Below, one piece after another: positions 55,801 to 64,000 of a DNA stretch of 64,000 nt (positions are counted from its first letter, which is position 1; each line of letters opens with the position of its first letter). Below the pieces are notes generated by a model that was given only the letters and a program-made list of their open reading frames with translations, ran no database searches and was not told the DNA's origin. Position numbers and translations under genes: made by a program. Source of the DNA: Trichuris trichiura (Eukaryota; Nematoda; Enoplea; Trichinellida; Trichuridae); NCBI GenBank assembly GCA_037903355.1, contig JBAJFE010000017.1, forward strand, positions 360,247 through 424,246, read 5' to 3'.

Positions 55801-57979
55801 AGCTGCTAAAAATCTTGAAAATCATGCATTCTTCTCGGTTAATGGCTCAATAAAGGAAATAGGATTATTTATAGAATAGCGTTTAAGACAAAAAGGTATT
55901 CATTAGCCTACTTTCTTGTAGGACATATGGTGAGTCGCATTTCTAGAGTATGAGTAAAGTAATTACGCCTCCTATTCCTGGGACGAATAGTTGAGATTGT
56001 TAAAAATTGAACCCCGCGGAGTACGAGACGAATGAGAAGAGAAAAAAAAGCTCTTAGAAAAGGATAGGCTACGACTCTTGGGATGAGTCTGGCTAATTGT
56101 AACGCAAGACAAGTGCGCAGCACTTGCGTCTTCTTCTTACTCACTGTTGATGAATTGGCTGTAGTGCTGCTCGGTGAGTTACGATTTTGCTGAATTCTCG
56201 TGCTTTTTAGTTAGGCGTGTGCTGACAGTAAAATAGAGCTCCTAACCGTACTCTGAGTGCTGTGCATATAAATTTAGAACATAAACCTAAAGATTCGTAA
56301 CACAGGAAGTAGTTAGTATTTCGTCCAAGAGGGACATTTCCAAGAACCTTCTTTGCAATGGTTGTAGACCACTGAAAACGAGCTTCGGGAGACGAGAGTA
56401 ATATGGTCATATCAAAAATATCTAGAAACTTATATATGGAGTACAACATTATTTTTTACAAGTAAACATATAGGCGCGCAGTGGCGGGGGCAGGGATCAG
56501 CGCGTCACCATCCAGGGAAGAGTTGCAAACTGAGAAAGACAAAAACAGAACTCACCGTTATAAATAATTACTTCTCTGATATTTCCACGAAGCGTCAGTT
56601 GATATAGCTTTTATTGTAACACAGACAATAGTGAGAATAGTTTTAATATTTCAATGGTAATTTGATGCAATTTTCCATTGTTGTCATTTTTCTTGATGTT
56701 TATTATTTGGTAAACGAATTGCCAATATGATTATGATGTTATGTCTTTTCTGCTGTTGAAATAGTTGTCCGCTGAGCTAGTTGAACCTGGCAACCAGTCA
56801 AGCATCCATAACGCGATCGGCAATTCTCTGCTGAGGGCTTTTAAAATTTCGTGTTGGCTGGACAGCTACTTTGTTAGCTCACTCTTGCAACGCCTTGTGC
56901 GTTAGCGGTTGATTTGCAAGTCGACGTTTTACAATAGTTCCAGAAGATCACAAATTCTATCCAGTCCACGGTGATTGTCAAATTGCAATAATTGGGGCAA
57001 TTTGCATTAATAATTTAGCTCGAACACCAAGCCTAATTTTAAAATTGACGGCTGCTTCCAATCCAGTATCGGCGTTTAAACATTACTATGCTGTTGACCA
57101 TGCGTATTTTCGTACTGCCACTTCGTACCTGCTTACGCTGTTGTGATTTTTGTTGATGACGCAAATTACGCAGCAAAGAGAAAACTTTTATCACCTCAGT
57201 CGGTTTGAAAGCGTTAGTTGACACGTTGAAGGAGTAGAGAATTACACAACCAGTTTACTTCGTGCGCAAGTCAGAGGACAATGAACTACAGTAGCGTACT
57301 AGATAGATAGGTATATACCGTATGGCCGTCTTTTTTGATACTCAAGTAGCAAGGACGCTCGCGCTCGACACAGCTAAGTCGGAATCGGAAGAAACAGGCA
57401 TCACCTAATTCACTTTTCCTTCTTTCCTTTGTTTTAAAAGTTTGCTGATCGTTTAATTAATTTCCCCTAAAAATGATAAAGAGTTCCATTTTTCCCGCTA
57501 ACATTAGTTGTACGTTTCTTTGCTGCGAATGCATCACTAAAACGAAGCAGCAGCCGAAAGGTTCTGCAAAAACACTCAGTTTCTCGTCTAGTAATGAAAC
57601 AAAACGGCTTGAATCCTTTTTCATCATCCAGCCGCCCAAATTTGTGCTGCAAGCTTTTCTGCAAAATATTTACGCATTTTCGTCGACCAATTGAAGCTTA
57701 GTTAACACGTTGAAAACATAGAGCGCTGACCGGTAGAAGTATTCCGCAATTTCCTCGGTGAGTTACTTTTTTCTTACTTCCGGCTTCAAAGACCAATGTT
57801 CGCTGGAGTCATATTTATATACTAGAAGCAAAATAAGTCCCGCGCGAATGGTAGAGCTCATATTTGTTTGCTTAGAAGCTCTGGTAAACTATTCCTGGTG
57901 CAGTCAGCTATGCGGAAATCGTCAGCGGGGCTTTTATGCGATCACTAACCGGCACGCACTAGGAACACTGAAAGCACAT

Positions 57980-59246
57980 AGAAGTGTTTACAGCTGCCCG
58001 CCACACTGAGTTTTCTGATGCCTTTGCCAACGATAGTTCTATCCAACATCGTGTGACCACAGAAAGCAAATGCAAATTCTTTCAGTAGACGTTCGAGTAA
58101 TTGCAGATATACCCTAGCTGGTGTCGTTTCGATGGGTTTACCTTGAGGTGCAGAGCAGATGTAAGTAAATACTTGAAAACCTGCTTAAGCTTTTTCCAAA
58201 TCACTCTACCTCTGAATATCTAAACTTTTTCATCCAAGTGTCAGTACTCCATTCTGGAAACGCTCCGTTGGCGAAAGCAGCTATAACCTTGGCCAATAGA
58301 GATATTCACGCTCTCAAGCTAAGCTGACCATGTGCTGATCTACGCGTATTGCTCATTTTTGTATATTCTCGTAATTTTGTTCAACAGCCTATTCAGTGTA
58401 AGGAAGGGCAGCAGGAAGTAAGGAAACCCCAAACGTCGTAATTCTTAATCGTTGTGCCTGAGATCTGTTATAGAGCTATTGCTCATCACTGCGCACTTAT
58501 CTTTCAGAAGATGCGAAATGCCTAATTTAATTCTCCAGAGCTCTTTCTACGCGCAATTCCATGCAGCTGAGAAACCAGTTTGACCTTCTGTTTTCCAACG
58601 ATAGACAGAATTCTCATTGTCTATTTCGTTGACTGGTTCAATGAACGCCGCAGTGGAGGAGTCCTGAAGGCTACTATTTTTTAAGTTCTCAATGCCATTG
58701 TAAATATACTGCTTTCCTAAAGCGACGCATGGAATATGTAAAATTTTTTAGCCCACTATCCATGGTCATCCTACATCACTGCGCAATAAGGAGCGGCTTA
58801 GGTAGACCGTAGGCTTTAAAATTGATTTCTCAACAAATGCATTCAAAAAGCGCGCTTGGTTCTCATACGCACACTGGCCAAGAGCTTCCTTTTCTTGATT
58901 AATACTTTTTTGCTCTGTTTTAAGCGATTAACAAGTTACAAGTCTCTATCAATGGTGCCGGCTTATATGTTTCATAACGGTAACTTAGCTTCATGATTAC
59001 CTCCCGTTACGTTTTCAACAATTCAAGTAGAATGTGGGCACACGTAAAGATAAACAGACAGACACTTACAATGAGGGCGCACGTAAAAGGCAATCTTCAT
59101 CTGGTAGGAAGTTGAGCTGAATGAACAGTATGAATGAACTTTGAGGAAATTGGAAAAAGTTTAACATGCCGAGTAGAATTGAAGCAATGTCCGAACCCTG
59201 CTCATGACAGCGTGCAAAATGCAGAACGATGAGGCGGTTGTATTGA
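57980..59246 (-). CDS. Candidate minus-strand gene in unit C
   Basis: Counterpart of the A and B blocks. All blocks remain open. The last has a 6-bp in-frame insertion (KEFAFAFCGHT) and loses the stop at the position used in A and B. Confidence 0.28.
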
Positions 59247-59571
59247 CATTAGTCTGAGCATCATCCTCTTTTGAGCAATGACACAATGCTCTGCAGCTCG
59301 AAATGTGCTTCATGTTCCGTCAATCAGAAAGTTTTTTAGATAAACGCTCAAACAGTTTATTCAGCTTCCTGACCAGATGAAAAGGCAGTTGCGGGATCAT
59401 TCCGCTCTCAAAAAATTTGAGATATTACATACGTTCCTGGTGCTATACTAACCAATGCTTGCACATTTTGAAACAGCACAACAATACTGAATGTTCAAAA
59501 GCTTATTGACAGTCGTAACTGAGTACATCCATGTAGCAAACGATGGACCCACGCGTTCATATTCTATCTTC

Positions 59572-59578
59572 TATATAA
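59572..59578 (+). promoter_or_regulatory. TATA box of secreted-protein gene, unit C
   Basis: TATATAA, 36 bp before the ATG at 59614, conserved although nearby bases differ from units A and B. Confidence 0.55.
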
Positions 59579-59613
59579 GGGAGAGCGATCTAGTTTGGAA
59601 ACGACCTCTAGCT

Positions 59614-60141
59614 ATGCTGCTCACCTATATCTTCTTGCTTGGTTTCTTCATTTCAACTGTGAGGATCAACTATTGTCGCCGGAATTTTATTAACTGCACT
59701 TCTTCAGGCTGTCTGTGAGGAAGAATCTGCATCAGAAGGGCCGAATGCGGAAGTAGAAGCATTCTTCCCAAAATGGACTCTCATGTTTTCCACATTACGA
59801 TTTGACTATTTAGAGTTTGGGGCAAGAAGGAGATGGAAACAGTGAAAAAAACAAGGAGCGAACAACAACAACAACGACGACAGCAACGCCACAAACCAAA
59901 CCAAATGTGTCTAAACCATCGCCACCGGCTGGTACTCCTAAAACGCCAGCTAAGTGAGTAACGCAGAGGATGCATTCGCAATTGTAATTGAACTCGCTGC
60001 AGGGCAAAGGGGAAGAGTAGCATTGGAGGTATGGCAAAGAAGTTCGCAGCGAAGGTGGCAAAAGGTACTCAGAAGGCAGCGAAAGCAACGGTGAGTGCCA
60101 CAAACAAGGCGAAAAACAAGATCATTAAGAAGAAGAAATAA
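59614..60141 (+). CDS. Small predicted secreted Lys-rich protein, unit C
   Basis: Exons 59614-59658, 59708-59752, 59814-59953, 60003-60141. Differs from A and B by one residue in exon 2 (ESASEGPNAE against ESVSEGPNAE). Exons 3 and 4, the introns around them and the 3' flank look identical to the other copies. Frame intact. Confidence 0.65.
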
Positions 60142-60830
60142 ATGACCTAACGAAGCAACGTGCTGCTACGCAGATGAAGTGAAAGAAAAGTAATTTTCAA
60201 TTGCATGTTGTGTTGTTAGGAGAGTGCAACTGAACTGCACTTCTACCTTAGTAAAGGTGCATATTATGTCAATGAACAGTGCGTTTTGCTGCAATACCCT
60301 GAATGGCGGTTCGCTTGCGCGGTTGTTCAAAAAAGCTCTGTACCGCGTTGTAGACAATCCATGCTGACGGCTCCATTTAACCTATTCTCCTATGTGAAGG
60401 CAGTAGTCTGCGCCACTAAAAGCCGAACTTACACAAGTAATCTGTTTGCTCACATGTAACTCTCTGCTTCTTAATCGTCTTTCTTTCCGCCTATAAAATT
60501 AACCTGCTTGTTTACATTGAATGCAACAGCTGTTAAGGAGCCTGAAAATCATTGATTCTTCTTGGTTAATGGCTGAATAAATTAAACAAAATTATTTACA
60601 AAATTACATTTGAGACAAAAGGGTATTCATTAGCGGACTTTGTTGTACGTCGCGTTTCTGGAATATGAGTAAAGTAGTTACGCCTCCTATCCTTGGATGA
60701 ATAGTTGTGATTGTTGAAAAAGTGAACACCGCGGAGTACGAGACGTATAATAGGAGAAAAAATTAACCTAAACATTCGTAACAAAGGAAGTATTAATGTT
60801 TCGTCCAAGAGGGACATTTCCAAGAACGCT

Positions 60831-61458
60831 CTATGCCATAGAGCGTAGAGTCTGAAACTTTTTGCTTCATCGCCCCCCTGTGAACGTTCCCGAGCGCTAG
60901 TGCTCTCTAATTCTGATTGGTTAGTTTTGCGCGCGCTGATTGGCTAGAAGGTTGTACGTGGCGTAGCCGGGAGGTCAGTGTGTTCTCAAACGTTTCCCTC
61001 CGTCGCTCTCGGTGGGAAAATTTTTGCAAAACCACTACTCGTGAGAACATTTTGCACAAAAGACTTCAACTCCTCGTCACGTGAAAGGCGTACTATACCA
61101 CTCCTGCTTTTCCACCAACCATTTTATGGTGGGAAAATTTCTGCTTGCCCTTCATATCTTTTCTCACTTTTTTCAGGACATAAAGTCACATAAGCAAGAA
61201 GCATTCATTAGCCTTTCCTGAAAAAAACAATCAGTGTGCGTCTGTTTGTTTTCTTATGTATACCGAAAAGAATTGTAGTGACATGAAACCAGACTGAAGT
61301 GAAAACGCTTAAGCGAGAAAATAGAAAAGAAACTGTAACGCAAGTTAGCGACTGCACTTGAACTACCCAATGCGATGGGTGTGCTTAATGCAGTGCGAGC
61401 AAGTTGTCTATGTTTGGCTGCATCTTTGTCATCATCAGTCATAGGTCGCCTCAATTCA
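60831..61458. other. Non-coding flank of the hAT gene
   Basis: Contains a palindrome, CGCTCTATG-C-CATAGAGCG, at about 60830-60850 and a GCCCCCCTG motif at about 60876-60885. The minus frame 61454-61254 has no recognisable domain and may be the hAT tail or untranslated sequence. Confidence 0.4.
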
Positions 61459-63055
61459 CTACGTCCAGCTGACGTCTCTCTTGGTACTTAGCAGATCCGT
61501 AACTGCGCTAATTCTGCATTCTACTAGATAAGACGATGGAAACGCAATAAGGAAATTTTCTACAGCAGCCCACACCAGCGGATACAGTTCCCTTATTTCG
61601 CGCTGTTGCCACAACTGCTGATATCCCATTTTCCATTTCGCCTTCAGCTCTTCATTGCTCTGCAGTTCGATCAGTTCTTCCTGCAATTCCATCTCCGCTT
61701 TGCCGACGATGGACATAGGGTCTATTGCCCACTGTGGAATTTTTAGGTTAAGGATATCACTGAATCGTTCCGTGAAGTCAATGTGCATTATTTCCAAGTG
61801 TTGACAGTACACTTCAACTTCTTGTTCAGCGATGTGCTCTTCCTCCTTCAGTGCAGCTAGAAGGGGAAACTGATAGAACTCACCGTCCCGCAAGTTTCGT
61901 TTGGAAATTGGCAATTTCGCAACGAAAGCAGATATAACTCCTTCAGTTTTAATCAAGTTTAAGTCACTGCCTTGGAGCTACAAGTTCATTGCTTTGAATT
62001 TGTAGTGTATGTCTGCCAGATACGCGATGTCCTTCTTGTTTTTCTTTACATTTTCTCGTAGAGAAGGGTTCACACCATAAAAGTTTTAGAATTGTGTCAA
62101 AGAGGCTGTAAAAACGAGTTAAACAAGCACCCTTTGACAACCAGCGAACTTCAATATGAAGTAACAGGCGATTGAAGTCTTCATCATTCTATTCACACAG
62201 CTGTCTGAATAATCCCTCTTTCAGCGATTTACTTTTTATGGTATTAACTGCTGTAATAACAAATTGGAGTGATCAGTTTAATCGTTTGCTCAGGCGCTTT
62301 GTGGCTAAATGGTGTCGATGAATGACGCAATGAACCGCCAAAAGGCCAGAAGCGAGCTGCTTCAAATGTGCGAGAAAGCCGCGGTAGCAGCCCACCATCG
62401 ACGGTGCTCCATCAGTTGCCACAGCAACTATGTTCGCCATAGGCATGTTTTTATCCTTGAAACATTTTTCTACAGCAAGGAATATGGCCTCTCCTTTGGT
62501 ATCTGTCTGCAACTGTGTGGCAAACAGCAGTTCCTGTACCAGTGCTTCATCTATTACGAATCTGACATAACCTAATAATAATGCTTCATTGTTAGGTAAG
62601 GTCGATTCATCAAGCTGCAAAGAAAAATGCGTTGCTCTCAAGAAGTCGCATAGAGTGCGTTCTATGTCACTGCTCATTTCGTCAATCCTTTTTTGCACTG
62701 TGTCATTACTCAGAGGTATCCTCCTAATTATTCCAGTTGGTGACATGTGCAGTACAGTCTGGATAACTTTGCTAATCACGGGAAGCAACAGTTTTCCCCC
62801 AATGTTATGTGGCTTTCCAAATTTTGCAATCAGTAATGAAATGGTATAAGACGCACGCAGGTTATCTTTATCTTTTTCTGGTGCCGGTGGCAACATACGC
62901 GGCAATGTTTTCCTTGTACAAAATTTCTGGCAAAGCGACTGAAAGTAGCTGATGTTCTTGTCACGCATATCTGGATGTACTCTATTAATGTGGTCTTGTA
63001 GCCTCGATGGCTTGACAGATTCGTTCGAAAACACTACCACAAATCAAACACAGAG
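61459..63055 (-). pseudogene. hAT transposase, ZBED5/FAM200-like, frameshifted
   Basis: The N terminus has a broken BED-type zinc finger: CLIC followed, after a frameshift near 63040, by RLQDHINRVHPD. The main frame (63040-62273) carries the family text KFGKPHNIGGKLLLP, SLQLDESTLPN (first catalytic Asp region) and VATDGAPSMVGCYRGFLA (second). A stop and frame changes follow between 62273 and 61957, where FNRLLLHIEVRWLSKG is still readable. The last frame (61956-61459) contains KIPQWAIDPM and ELKAKWKMGYQQLW. Either a dead transposon or a damaged domesticated gene; the frameshifts favour the first. Confidence 0.85.
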
Positions 63056-64000
63056 ATAGCCATTTATTCGCAGGTGATTGTGTAAAACCATACTTCAAAT
63101 AGTCTGAGCTGTACTGCCTGCGTTTCTTTCATACTTCCGTCATTGAAAGAAGGCCACGAAATGATGGTTCTTGTCGTTGCTGTATTAGAGGGCTGAGAAG
63201 TGGCGCCAACGATTCCGTTTATTTGCAGTAAACGGCAAGAACAAGAAAAAAATATACATATATATATATTCACGAGTATGTCTTGTACAAAGGTAAGATA
63301 CCGTAAGATGATGGCAGAACAAGGCACACGGAACAGAAACGAAAATCCGCTAATGGCGAAACAGGAACACGGAATAACCCAAACGGGAAAACTCACAGAA
63401 AGACTCTGCGCCCAGAAAGTATCAGCCTAAATGCAGGGATGAATGACAAAGATGACCACCAGGGTGGGAAAGGAATTTAGCCGATAGATTGCCGCACCGG
63501 ATCTTTTTTAACTCGTTTCCGCCCGAATTTGACTAGGCACTTTCAAAGGGGGTCAAGTGGGGATTAAGGGTGCAATGGAACAATGGTACAGTGGACGTGA
63601 AGGAATGAAACAGCTGTGCATGGATTGCTGGCGTGCGAAACACAATGAGCATACACATTATGTGTAAGCTTAGGCCAGGGCAGAATAGGCTGAACTGTAA
63701 GCAATCCCCACTTGATCTTCTTTGAACTTGCCGCCTCTACTTCTGGCGGAATTGAGCTATGAAAAACGCCATTGTTCAATTGCGCCCTCCATCCCAAATT
63801 GACGTCTTTTAAAGTTGCCGCCTCCACTTCTGGCGAGAACGAGTTAAGAAAAGCCCTTCTTACGCCGGTCTTTCTGGGCAGCTTTTTTGCGCTAGAGACG
63901 ATTCTGCCAGAATTCCTCTTATGTGATTCTCAACGCTCCTGCATGGGTTTCCCATCGCCCCCAGGGGGCGATATTGCCCACTTTGTGAACCTAGGGTTTA
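63056..64000. other. No gene recognised; short repeats
   Basis: An (AT)n-type run at about 63250-63268. TTGCCGCCTC(T/C)ACTTCTGGCG occurs twice about 83 bp apart (63727 and 63810). CAGGGGGCGATATTG near 63971 resembles a hAT-type terminus facing out of the window. Confidence 0.4.

Larger units (their letters stand above)
48121..57225 (+). repeat. Tandem unit B (about 4.9 kb plus LTR element)
   Basis: Same order as unit A. The stretch 53488-55860 is nearly identical to A 39422-41800 (only a few differences seen by eye), while 52669-53487 is clearly more diverged. Interrupted by the LTR element 48428-52663 and the shared 149-bp PLE-tail insertion. Confidence 0.85.
57226..60830 (+). repeat. Tandem unit C, 3' truncated
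   Basis: Third copy. It lacks all PLE-tail and LTR insertions and so shows the empty sites. Its 3' part (60600-60830) matches the 55.88-56.35-kb region with internal deletions and then stops where hAT-related sequence begins. Confidence 0.83.

Noticed and set aside
60876..63985. CATCGCCCCCCTG and CAGGGGGCGATATTG as the terminal inverted repeats of the hAT element
   Set aside because: They face outward instead of inward around the transposase, so they cannot be its two ends as placed.
1..64000. CRISPR arrays, bacterial operons, rRNA or tRNA genes
   Set aside because: No regularly spaced repeats, no ribosomal sequence and no convincing tRNA cloverleaf were seen by eye; the window is clearly eukaryotic. 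A tRNAscan run was not possible.

Overview
The window is eukaryotic. Genes are split by short GT-AG introns (mostly about 35-65 bp) with T-rich acceptors, and they lie among retroelements and DNA transposons. The combination of a CLIP-170 homologue, a TMEM237 (ciliary transition zone) homologue, Penelope-like, Ty3/gypsy-like, Tigger and hAT elements, compact introns and about 40% GC points to a small-genome invertebrate. An enoplean nematode (Trichuris/Trichinella-like) is my best guess, but nothing here proves it.

Layout. 1-1.6 kb: 3' end of a Penelope-like element (PLE) with a hammerhead-like tail. 4.4-15.0 kb: a CLIP-170-type gene (two CAP-Gly domains, coiled coil, two C-terminal zinc knuckles) with a dead Tigger transposon in its third intron. 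17.0-18.5 kb: an unidentified minus-strand gene. 19.1-19.8 kb: a securin-like gene. 20.8-25.1 kb: a TMEM237 homologue whose first modelled intron holds a second PLE, antisense and flanked by an 18-bp direct repeat. 25-33.8 kb: gene-poor, with three weakly supported gene models and a solo PLE tail. 33.8-36.2 kb: a four-EF-hand protein with an MGNCC lipidation-type N terminus. 38.3-60.8 kb: three head-to-tail copies of a unit of about 4.9 kb. Each copy carries a small four-exon gene for a predicted secreted protein (TATA box, signal peptide, Thr/Pro-rich middle, Lys-rich tail). 61.4-63.1 kb: a broken ZBED-type hAT transposase.

The tandem array holds most of the interest. A decayed Ty3/gypsy element (42.7-47.1 kb) interrupts copy A. 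A largely intact LTR retrotransposon (48.4-52.7 kb) interrupts copy B, and its gag-pol junction has a textbook -1 frameshift signal. Short PLE-tail insertions (149-300 bp) sit in single copies or pairs of copies, so the other copies show the empty sites. Part of the secreted-protein gene and its 3' flank looks identical in all three copies while the flanks differ, which suggests gene conversion.

The multi-exon models were assembled by eye from splice consensus, phase agreement and protein-like sequence. Exon edges are inferences, strongest for TMEM237, the EF-hand gene, CLIP and the secreted-protein genes, where the phases close across the whole model or nearly all of it.
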